Shown: positions 46,301 through 58,300 of the stretch, piece after piece
Layout: the number at the start of each line of letters is the position of its first letter
Position numbering within the stretch: position 1 is the stretch's first letter
Program-made: the position numbers and the translations under genes
NCBI GenBank assembly: GCA_022457155.1
Contig: JAJGOT010000205.1
Location: 124,001 to 188,000, forward strand
Reading direction: 5' to 3'
From: Cladopsammia gracilis
Taxonomy: Eukaryota; Cnidaria; Anthozoa; Scleractinia; Dendrophylliidae
DNA length: 64,000 nucleotides
Notes under the pieces: generated by a model
Database searches by the model: none
What the model was told of the DNA's origin: nothing
What the model saw: the letters and a program-made list of their open reading frames with translations, nothing else

Positions 46301-49300
46301 ATAGAAAAAATAAAAAAGAGACCCTTTGATCTGCCTCCAGAAGTTCTTCGAGTTGGTACGCTCGGTGCCTTGTTGATAGCGTGGAAAGCTTGTGCCGCGC
46401 GGCTATCTCTGGCAGTTCCACCAGCTCGCACAAGGGCTTTTCGACTCCTATGGCGTGCATTTTTTGTTTTCGCCAGGCCCACTCAACGTGCTCTGTGGGC
46501 GGAAGAAATGGCGATGGGTCTGGGGCGTCGAGGTGCAGCTGGCACGGCCTTTAGCTGGATGCCAGGATTGTTGGGGTGTCTTTGGTGTAGCATTTGAGTT
46601 TGGAGAAAACGTCTCCTTGCACTTTCAAGATCTCTACCAAGAATATTGGGCAGCGACGGAAGCCAAAGTCTCCTGCCATCCAATCCACTGCTCTTTTCCA
46701 GGCTGCATTGTTTTGCACCCTCTCCCTTGTTGGTTTGGCGAGAACCCCCTGCACTGCTTGTTTTTGTGTGCACGCCCCACGCCATGTAGATCTCTCCTTG
46801 TGGCCGGTCTGCAAGAAGAAAACATCGGTCCAGGACCTTTGCTAGGTTCTCCCACTGCCTTTTTGGGGGCTGCACCACAAACAGACCTGTTCCACCTTCG
46901 GGGGACATCTCTTGGAGTGCATTCGAAACCAGCTCGTTTGCTGTTTCGGTGGCAAGTCCCCGACCCTGACACGCATATAGGGACACCTCCACACACGTGC
47001 AGCCCCTTTCTTGCCCTTCTGGATGTGCAAGCGTTCTGCGTAGGTGGCTGTTCGAAGAATGGACATAGTCAGCCAAGTGCCCCCCAAAGCTTTCCCTGAC
47101 CTCGAACTAGGAAACAACTTTGTTGTACACCTTGGTTCTTGTCAAGTAGCCAGCCTCCGTTGTCTGCATCCACGTGTACACAAGCTCCCCACGCTTGCTG
47201 TGTTGTCTACAATACAGCGTCGTGTTTCCTCTGGGAAGCGCCAGTCGTTTTGCACAAAGAAACCGCGTTCTAGCAGATGCTCGACAAGCGCCTTCCTGTC
47301 TAGCGTGCCAGAAAAGTCCTGCATGTAGTCAATTTGGTATAGACTATCTCCCCTGGACTCCAACAGTCGCTGTAGAGTGGGGAGAGCCTCCTGAAGGCTG
47401 CCCATTTCCACCTCCGAAACGTCGACCTTGGCCACAAAATAGGCATATACCCCCTCTCCCGGGAACAGATTTTGTCACTTTCCACTTGCTCTGCGGTTTG
47501 TTTCTTCCTCTAACTTTGCGATTGTGTCAAGATTCTCGTGCCTTTGTGTTTTTTTTTTTGCAGAAACTGTGTGCACGATCGTTGTGTTCTTGTAGCTGTC
47601 TTTGTCTCTGAGTACCGCGCGGACAGCGTTGGAAATGCGCGACACAATTTGCTTTGCGGAGCCATTTTCTCCACTTGTACAGGACAAGCGCCCACGCACC
47701 GACACTGTCTCTGCCTCTGCCTTTCGGAGATGGCCAAAGGTGTAGATATCGTCGCAAAAGACTGGGAACCCTTCTAGAGGCTGTAGATGGGTCCTTTCCT
47801 GGTTGCCTTCCAGGTAATCCACTTTCGAAATGTCAGCCACAAGGTTGCTTTCCCAACCATTTTCTTGCAGGATATGTTTTGCGTGAGCCTTTTCTCCATG
47901 TATTCCCATTTTTGACCGGCTTTCGAGAAGAACTTCGTGGTTTGCCATTTTTTTCCCACAGGATATATATCTGTTTTTTATTTTTTTCTATTGGGCATGC
48001 CTCCACTTTGGGCATACATTTGGGTAAAAAAAAGGTTTGCGCTGGGAAAAATTGTGCTCTATTGGGGCTAGAGCCAGAGAACCAGCCAGCCAGCAAGCCT
48101 GCCAGCGAACCAGCGAGCCTGCCAACCAGCCAGCCAGAGAACCAGAGAGCCAGCCAGCCAGAGAGCCAGGGAGCCAGCCAGCCAGGGAGCCAGCAAGCCA
48201 GCCAGCCAGCACCAGCAAACCAGCCGGCCAGCCAGCCATTTTGCAAAAGCTAGCGGAAGAAAGCCAGGGCCCGCCCATTCTTGCTAGAGTGCCAGTGGAA
48301 AAAGCCAAGAAAAAATATATGGAACAAAAAAAAGAAATCGGCTTTTTTGGGGACTCCAAAAAGGTGTGCCGAAAATCGGGCCTGCCCTGGGAAAAATTAC
48401 GCCAATACGGCAAAAAAAGGTGTGCTGAAAATCGGGCGTGCCCTGGGAAAAATTGCACCCCCGTAAACTAATATTGTATAACTAAACTTTAACGGACCTA
48501 GATTATTAGATTTGTCTCTAATAACCCTAAGAAGCTCATCCTCGATTATGTGGTGAAACACAAGCGGATCCTTCTCGTGAAATCCGGCCGGAATGTCCAT
48601 CTTATAACTGTTTAACCAATTCCTAAAGCAGCGATTCTGTTTTATAAAGGTGAGGTGTGCCATCGTCATGTATATACAAGGGTGTATAGATTTTTTCAAT
48701 TGGTGATCCCCCGACCCAGTTCTCTCAGGAAGACTCCAAGTGGTTGGATTAACCATTTAAAACAATGCTAGCAGGCGCATGAAAATCGCGTGAGGGAGAC
48801 ACGCAAGGAGGAAAGTAGTGCCTGCCCGAGAGGTCCACGAAATGGTTTCCTGCCCACTATCCAATTATGTTGCGTGATCTGTCAAAAATTTTGATGTCGC
48901 TCGAGAGCGGCGATCCAAATCGAATCGCGGGAAAAACGAGACAATGAAAATCCTGATATTTTCTTTTGTCCGTACAAAACAAATTTACGAATAGTTTATG
49001 AGCCTTGCGTTACAAAGAGGTCTGTATTTATGTCTTACATGAATCTCTTCAAGCTGTATGCGAGGGAAAATGACTGTGGCCAAAAATAGCTCAAATAGCT
49101 CATCAGATCAGGTTTTCTGCTGAGAATGAGTTTCCGAAGTTGTGTGCTTTCCACGCGGAAGAAAGCTGATTAAATTATGTGACATGTTTAGTTCTGTTTC
49201 CTCTGCACTTTCAGAAGATTCTAGCGAAAACGATGTTGGCGAGACATGTAAAAGAAAAATAGGAGCCGTCTTAACTCTGGGAATTTATTGCAAGAGTCCT

Positions 49301-52300
49301 GCTCGTCGCTTCGCCGTGTTTGTTTACACACAATTTCAGTGGTCTGGGTCACATAACTCGTAGTTTAAAAGAAAAAATATCCTTCAGGAGCTGTGAAACA
49401 ACTGAAACCATCGGCGAAAACAATTCTAAAGCCACTGGCAACAAAAAATCATTCATGAACGTTTCAAATCACGAACGCCTTCGTCATACAGCTGTCAGGG
49501 AGATAATTCCAGCTTTTCTGGCACCCCAGAACATGTTAACGCTGATCGCGAACCCACCGTCGAATTTAGAAGACAGTAAAGAAAACAGTAATTCCAAAAC
49601 AAATTGACAAAATTATTTTTAACCGAGTGACAAGATAGACAACCGATTAGAAGCAGCCAATTTTGAGTCGCTCGATCGCTTATGGCTTCGCCACTCAAGG
49701 GTACAGTTCCTTGTGAAGAGAAAACAAAAATCCGCTGCCTCCCAGGCAAACCACCAGGAAGCTTATTAAAAGACGATTCAACTCATCCAAGACATGTTAT
49801 TCTAAACTTTAGGCATTGAATGACGAATTCATTGACAAGTTGTTTACACAAGCATTCGCCAGAATGTCTAGGATTCTGAGAAAAACGATCTCGTGTTTCC
49901 TTTGAGTGACAGTTTTCTCGCCCAATGCGACCCCTTATTCCCTCAGGAGCCTCTCAACCAATAGGAATTTTTCGCACTCTGTGAGGCAGGTGCTCCTTTC
50001 CTCCTGGCGTGTCTCTTGCGCCCATTATTTCCATGTGACTGCTACGCAGGGTAAAACAAGGCTTTTAGGTCATTCGAATCGGGAGTAGATAGTAAAGCAC
50101 CCTCCACAGTACCGCCAAAAAATAAGGAGCAACTCACCCCCACGGAAGCTTCCTGGAATAGCGCCGCACCCCTCAAGTATGGTCCTTACCCACGGACCGA
50201 CTGCAAAGAGGTTCGTGGGTAAGGACCATGCTTGAGGGGTGCGGCACTATTCCAGGAAGCTTCCGTGGGGGTGAGTTGCTCCTTATTTTTTGCGGTACTG
50301 TGAGGGTACTTTACTATCTACTAATTTAATAAATACAACAAAGTCAATCTACAATAAAACATTGAATTTATTTTACCGTAGAGTACCAGGAATTGCTTCA
50401 AATATTCTGAGAAATGTATTGCCTCAATTCACAGGAATTGATCTTCACTCGCCTTCAAACTCTTTGCGCTCGCAAAAACGTGGCTTTCTACACGAAACTG
50501 GATTTATTTTATTTATTTTCTCTCCTATAAGTTTTCCACATCCCACTTTATCGACGGTTGAGTGTTCTTTATGGTATTAATTTTAGTTTTGATTTCAACG
50601 ATAAAACAGTGTTTTCTTTCTGAATCGATTGACTACGCGTGGAATAGAAAAAATGAAGGAACTCGATTTGAGGCCACGAAATTGAGGCAAAAATGGTGAT
50701 ATACACTCAAACGGGACTGGCTTCGTGCACAGACAACCCAGGCTGGTCACGTACGCGGCTTCGCAGCAATTATATGCAATAAAATATTATACTGTTCACA
50801 TAATTATGTTGCAATCCAAGCCAAACCAAATTCAAGGACTAAGGGGGTTTCTATTTGAGGCTGGATGCCAGATGCGACATCCAGTTTTTTTTCAGATCTT
50901 ACCAATTTCTGTTGAATCTCCTTCCCAATGTATGAAACACTTATTTTGCCTTGTGTCCCAAGCTGACAGCATCCCTTTATTAAGAAAAAAATGAACACAC
51001 ACTTCTCATATAAAAACATTCTTGTTATCCCATGTTTCCACACCACGTTTATTTGTATAGGTGCTGTCTCTTGTGGCAAATGCCCCTCTCAGTCAAATCA
51101 ATGCCCTCATGAACAACTGCCAAAACAAAATACAGTGAACCCTGTCTAAGCTGGACATCTTTGGGACCAGCTCTAGCTTTCTGCCTTAGAGAGGTGTCTG
51201 CATTATATAGAGAGTTTAGTTACAGAGGAACAAGTGAAATTCGGCCAGAACCATCCAATATTTGATGTCCATCTTAGAGTGGTGTCAACCTTATAAATAG
51301 TTTAGTTACAGACGAACAAGTGAAATTTGCCCAGAACCAGACACCTTAGAGGTGTCCACCTTACAGGGGTTTCTGTAAACATCCTAGGCATTCATTAGCA
51401 AAGGGGAATTCAGAACCCAATAGTAAAATGAACATTGAGGTAGAATTTAGTTGGGTTTTTTGGCATTTTAAAATGAAGTCAATGAAAAGAAAATTTGTTG
51501 ACTGATTCACAGATTATGCATGAGATATGCATAAAAGTTTATTTTTATTAGACTAAGGAAGTTTTATTAGTAACACACATCCATTCACCTGTTACATTAG
51601 CAAAAGAGTTCACCAGTATCAATTCATTGAAACATTTCGATGAGATAGACTATGTGGACAGGGATGTACCTGTATCTTGTGTTGAGACATAATGTGGTCA
51701 TAGAGCACTTCGACACCAGCTTAAAGACTCAATAAATTTACCTGAGCTAGTACCAGCATACATGACACTGTCTCCTGCATACCACAAGGCAGTAAAGGCA
51801 TGGTATTCATCTCTCTGTGAAAAACATAACATCTTATTTGAACCCTTATTTGAACCCTGGAAAATTATACTGTAGTTGCCAGCCATAAAATTAATTCACC
51901 TTTTTATTGCTAAAATGGGCAGCATGTAACAACAGAAACATGGAAAAACAACAAAAGGAAATGAAAAGAAAAGAAAAGAAAAGAAAAAAAGACATGTGAA
52001 TGTGACTACCTTCTTGGACTGCACAAGTTCTCCTGGGATCTCTGGTTCATGAACCTAAAAGATATGTAAAAATCAATCAAATAATATGAAAATACTATAG
52101 ACTCAAAGATATAGGTAACATTCCATTCCAGTCTAGTAATCTAAATCAGAAAAGCCAAGTAGCTCCTCTTGCTGGCAACTATATCTGGTTTCTGAAGTAT
52201 GAGACAATTGAGGTTAAGGTTATTGTGAGGATACCTGTGAATATTATACACAGTTTCAAAAGGTAGAAAAAACATTATGTGTGAGCTATGGTTTTACCAA

Positions 52301-55300
52301 ACAAATGAAAGAATAATTACAATAATTTTGTGCAGGTATTAACTCTTACGATTTGTTGTTTTGGGAAGCAAATTAAAAGGGGCTTTGAAAAACTTATTGT
52401 TAAAGAACAACTCTTTTTTAATGACTATGACACCAAGGCTGTCATTAAGTTTTAAAGGAGCCGGCTCCACAGGGGAGGAAAGTGGTCATAAAATAAGGCA
52501 AAACTCCTTTCTTCTTCTTTCTTCCTTATTCTCTTTTAGTCATTTTCAAATTTTGAGTAGCCTACTATTTATACTGTAGTTGCCTATTTTCATTCGAGAG
52601 TGGTTCAACAAAGGCATCGTTACTATAAAGAACCTCTTGAAAGAAAATGGCCAATATTTAACCTTTAAAGAATTCTCATCCAAATACCATCTTAAAACCA
52701 ACTTTCTCCAGTTCTATCAAATTTTAAGTGCAATCCCGAGGTATTTAAAAGATAAGGCACAAAACATGAAGCAGAACCCGATACAAAACCACGGAGAAAT
52801 TTCGGCTCTTTTTTCACTCAACCAAAATATTCAAATTGACCTGGAAAAATTGAAGACAAGGGATTACTATCGCTTATTTTTAGATAAAAAACATCAGCTT
52901 CCTCATACCGGGCCGGAAAAATGGAGTAAAGATTTGTCGGTTGACAAAGAAGAATGGACTGACGTCTTCAGAGCAGTCAATTCCAATGTGTGTAAAGAAA
53001 TGAAACTAAAAGAATTTCAATATAAATTAATTCATAGGATTGTCATCACAAAGAGAGAACTATTTAGATATGGGATTAATACAGACGATGTCTGTATATA
53101 TTGTGGTGAATCTGACTCCATAAATCACACCTTTATTAGTTGCAGGACAACAAAAACTTTCGTAGACGAAGTCGTTGGCTGGTTTAACTCAAGTAATGGT
53201 ATCTCTCTTAATCCAAACACCAAAGAAATGCTCTTTGGAACCTTTAAAGACTCAATGGACCAAAAGCTCGTGAGAAAATTAAATTACACCCTCCTTTTCA
53301 TGAAATATTACTTATAAATTATTCTAGAAAATTAAATAACAATAGACCTATTTTGTCAGAATTTATAAACAAAATTTATTTTAAGTACAAAGTCGAACAT
53401 ATAATGAACTAGTAACTTTCGTTACATACTACAAAGCGCTCCTTCTACTCCTGCTGTGTAGGTATAGTGATTTTCTTTATTGTTAACTTAGTTTTTTCCC
53501 AAGCTAACTACTATGTGTTATATTCAATTTACATATATTAACCTCACAACTGTGGTGTAATTAATTTTTTTAATAACTCTGCTGTTTTTTTTTCCTTTTC
53601 CTTTGCTTGTTATATATGTTTGTTATTATGAATAAAAAAAAAAGAAAAAAAAAAGAAAAAAAAAAGAAAAAAAAAATACTGTAGTTGCCAGCCATAATAG
53701 CTGATTGCCGGCTTCTTATGACAGCCCTGTGATGCTAGGTAATATTTTGCAGAGTGGCCAAGAACTTTTGACCAACATAGTAAATTGCAGATTACACACT
53801 ACACCTGCAGAACCTTACATTAAGAGTAAGTTTTTCACCAGTTTCATCAAGCAACCAGAACAAAACGGAACCATCTTGCCCCACTGAAGCAAACTCATTA
53901 GCTGTATATGGATCCCACATGACATCATGAACAGGTTGTCTGGCATATGATGCAGCAAGAACAACGAGATCTCTATTACACCACACAACAACTGAACACT
54001 CTCTGTAATCACCCACAGATACCAGGAATCTATCATCACGGGCATACGCAAGGCACACTACCTCGTGTTCATGGTGGGAAAGAACCTGAAGTTTACAACA
54101 AACAAAGAATACAATGAACTGATTTGTGCATAATTATTGTTAAGATTATTACTGAGCACGGGGAACTGAGAACCAGAATAAACTTTTAACCACCTTTACT
54201 GGTAATGGGCCTGCCATTTTTCCAACTGGGGGTGTTCCATGCTAAAGGAGTTGGAAGTGCTCACCGGGGTCAAACGTCTGAGGCGTTTTTCGTTAAAATT
54301 TAGTTGGATTTTAGTCAATATGAAATGGAAATATGGGCAAGGATATATAAAAACAATTATTTGACGTTACTATCTTTTAATTTTTCTTAAAATGATGAGC
54401 TTTTATCCGTTGAAAACTGACCAAAACTCTTTGCGCCTGATCAAAATTATGTTGGCAAATGGTGCTGACAATTCTGCAGTTCACAGTTTTTAAATGCTTA
54501 GAACTTTTCTGATAAACTTTCAAAACGTTTGGTAAATTGACAGTGTATTGGCAATATATTAAACTTTAAACAGTGAAAATGACAGCCTTAACTTTTAAGT
54601 ACTTTGCTTAACTTTTGCAAATTTCTCTCATTTGACCGCGGTTAAGTTGGGAAGTCAAATTTCCATTTATTTAACAGAAGCCACTGTTTTGCCATAGCAG
54701 ATTAGTACTGCCCATTGCTAGTCATCATATCAGTCCTTATCACCCCACATTTTCTTGGGAAGCATAGGGCATCCACCAGCATTCTTTATCATACTTGGTC
54801 CCTTTCCACTGGTTTCACTCTTTCATACATAAAGAAATATGGATGAATGTTTTACACAAACACATGCAAAACTGGGCAGCTTTTGTGCTTCTATTTATTT
54901 GCCAAAACCATGATTATTTTGCTCCTCTCTTCAACCTGCCAAGTTGAATTTTTTTAGTGGTCATTTGGCGACTGACTCTTTGCTGCAAGGTTAGCAAATC
55001 TTCTTTAAATCAGGTCACCAATGTCAACATTGTAGTCACCATAGTGCCTAAAATGGTTGCAACTTGGGGAGTTGCCCTTACAACAACTCATACTGATACA
55101 AAATTCAATTTGTGGCAAACCTTCTTGCAGACCCCTTCTTGTACATTCCACAAACAGATTTGACTGGCACCAGTGTCACTGGGCCCTGATGCCGAGGCCA
55201 GAACAAGGCCATCATGTTGTAACGCAAGGGTAGAAATCTCTTCTACATGTCCTATGAGGTGCCGCTGAGTGCCAGAATGAAGATCCTCTATAACCACAAG

Positions 55301-58300
55301 GCAGCCACTACTGTATGCAAACAGTCCTTATCAAAAACAAAATAACCAAATTATAATTTCTAAGGAATAATCCTGTGGCTTCTGAACAGACTAACAGAAA
55401 AGGCACAAGGGTGTGGCAAGAAAAGTCTTCAAGATCAGCAAGATGATACTGGTTTCTGTACTATGAGGGGGCTAGACGTATTACAACTCCAACATACCCT
55501 GCCCCCCCCCCCTCCCCCATGCCCAGATAGAAGCTAGTCTATTGTGATGATGTTCAACCTTTTCTAAGAATTACAATCTAATGATGGTCAGAACATCTTG
55601 GAACACAATGACACTCATTTAATATTCAAGGCCTACGATTAAAATATCATAATGGAATTCTTTGATGTCAGTAGTTGATGGCAAATAGTTGATTATCTTC
55701 CTTATCCTTCTAATTTGGCAAAATAACTATGATAAAAAGGGATAAAATAAAAGGTAATTTTTCGTATCCTTAAGCATCATTACTAGTTTCCCAAGCTGTT
55801 AAAATACCTGTATCATATTTCCAAACCATGTTCTTCCTTCCATTTCCATTGTACCCAAGAACAGATTTCAGCTGGAGTCCTGCCTGGTTAGGCAGAGCTG
55901 TGTATCTGCGTTCAGCCAAGGAGGAATTGCTTTCACGTCTCTTGTAATGCTTGTTGACATTTGGGGGAAGACAGATGTCCCAATTTGGAACTCTAGATTC
56001 AGGAGCTGTAGGGATGTTGAAGTTCAATTTTCTTGCAGGCGATTTTGTCTTGATGGGAGATGTCTGGAAGATATGTTGTGGTTTAAATTTTGGTTTTTGG
56101 TTTGAAAATTTTAAAACCAGTTTAACTTTTATTTTCCTTTGTTTCAGATTCATTATCAAAACAAATTCAAAACAAAAACAATTTCAAACAAAAATAAATT
56201 TACACCATAACATATACAATAAAGCCTAAGAAAGTTTATTAGACACATGAGCGTTGGATGGATTTCTCATTACAGTTGCTCTCTCTAAGACGGACCCCAT
56301 CGGGACCAGCTCCAACTGTCAGGCTTATAGAGAGTTGAGGTAATGTGACACCAGTAATTCTGAGATAATAAAGCTGAACCTATGCACAATGATCAATGAA
56401 TATACACGTCTCAGTTTTAAGTCTGTTTAAGGTCATTATAAGCAAAACCTACAAACTGGAACAAAAATAATATAACAAAAGTGGACTTGTTTGTTCATTA
56501 CAATCAATAGTTTACTGCTTCTGAAAAGTGAGCAGTACATGTTGCGTCTGGTTTTAAACAAGGAGTCATGCATTTGGTGATGTAATACGAATTTTGCTTC
56601 ACCAAATCGTGATTTGCCGTCATATTCAGCACCTACATTTCTGTTTTGAAGTATTTTTCATTAAAAAAGTACTTCTCAAGTGTCAGTTGATGATTTCAAA
56701 GTGTCCATTGCCTGTCTTAGACAGGTGTCCATCTTATAGAGAGTTTAATTACAGCAAAATGACTGAAAAATGGCAGACCATCACCAGGTGTCTGTCTTGT
56801 AGCAGTGTCAGTTGAGAGAGAGAGTTGCCTGCAATTTTGTGCTGTTACTTGGTGTTAAGGTGTAAAGGCCCAAAGGTCAATTAATTACCATAACCCACAT
56901 AAATTAAAGAATGCTATAAAAAGTAAGGAGAAACACACAAGGCAATCAATGAAGGTGTAAGGAGGGTTTGCATGGGTTATTTTAAAATTAACATCATCAC
57001 CACTTTTCCCTTATGAAGTTGCAAACAGATAATTTATTCTGATCTTTGGGACTCCCAAAAGCATGTTTAGCAATTTAGAATCAACAACCCTTGACCAAAA
57101 TCACCCAAACAGCCTCCGGAAGTAATTAAACAAAAAACATACCCAGGTACACTTAACAAACTTTACTGCCACTTCTCCAGGGCAAAGGGAGGGAATCTCC
57201 TATCAAATTAAAACAACATTCTTTTCCCTTTACGGTATCTGTGGAATAAACTACACAATGTTGCTTACACGTTCATTTCTGTCTTCTGGAATCCATTTCT
57301 GAGGGCTTTTCTTAGGGGAATAATAATCGCATATTTCACTCTGTGGCATTACATCATGGGAACCAAGGGCTCCTTCATTGTCAAGACCATCAGCAGGAAT
57401 TGGGCTAACATCAAATTGAGGAGGTTCAAATGTGGTAGGTATAGGAACAGATTTTCTAGGTGTGACTGTGTGTGGGTGACAATGGGTAGGACTGTACGGT
57501 CTTTCTGGAGTTATCCTCACACTTTTGTCTGCATAAAAAAAATAATACACAGAAAATTAAACTGCAAAAATTGATAGCATTCTTAAAGACTTCACAGTGG
57601 TGTACAGAGCATTTATTGGTCATGGCCACTATTTTGAAAGTGGAGGAAACATGTTGCAAAATACAGTGTTTGTATGAAAATCCAATAGGAAATATTTCCA
57701 TTTACAGATAAATGTATGAAAAACTCAAAAGCAAATGCATGCTTCCCAGCACTGTTACAACCTTCAAATTGAATTGTTATAAAAACGTTTGCAGGATATG
57801 TTAAGCTTGCAGACAATGAATATTTCAGAAGTTAACTTTTAATGGAGATATTTGACATAAAATTCTCATGCAAACACTGTATTTTGCACCATGTTGCGCT
57901 ACTTTTAAGGTGTTTCCCTCCAGTTTCCGTGTAGCCGCACCTACCATTTTTGAGCGGCCGTTTAACTAACTTTCTTTTATTAAATTAGAATGAAACTTAC
58001 ACAAAATATTGTACAAAGTTTGAAGTTTATAAAAGTGTAACAATTTTGTAAATCGGATTTAAAATTGTGGAGATAAACGAGAAAAATTGAAATCGCTTGA
58101 GTCTTAATTCCGAGCGATTGCGATGGCATCTAGAAAAATCAAAACTATCACGATAAACTATAACATATGGCAAACAAAATATCTAAAAATTAGAAAATTT
58201 TGTCAAGCCAATTTTGAGTAAATCAGAAAAACATTTCGAACTTGTGATTTTGCATGTGTATGAGCACATCTACAAATTCCTCGATTAAGCTTATAAAAGT

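Larger units (their letters stand above)
45286..50322. mobile_element. 5.0-kb composite element with hairpin TIRs
   Basis: Inverted ends of about 250 bp lie at 45286-45540 and 50074-50322, each itself a long palindrome. AATTTA is directly repeated at 45280-45285 and 50323-50328, a 6-bp target duplication as Polintons make. The right terminus read inward is AGTAGATAGTAAAG, matching the Polinton's AGTAGTTGGTAGAG at 11 of 14 bases; the left one is slightly altered. Inside are two further inverted-repeat pairs (45555-46320 with 47985-48775, and about 48776-48830 with 49973-50035) and one degraded gene. It sits in a WDR90 intron. Confidence 0.75.

Noticed and set aside
45826..46597. Long open frames of about 210 codons on both strands
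   Set aside because: They translate the GGCT/AGCC simple-repeat tract and its flanks inside the inner inverted repeats; no protein-like composition.
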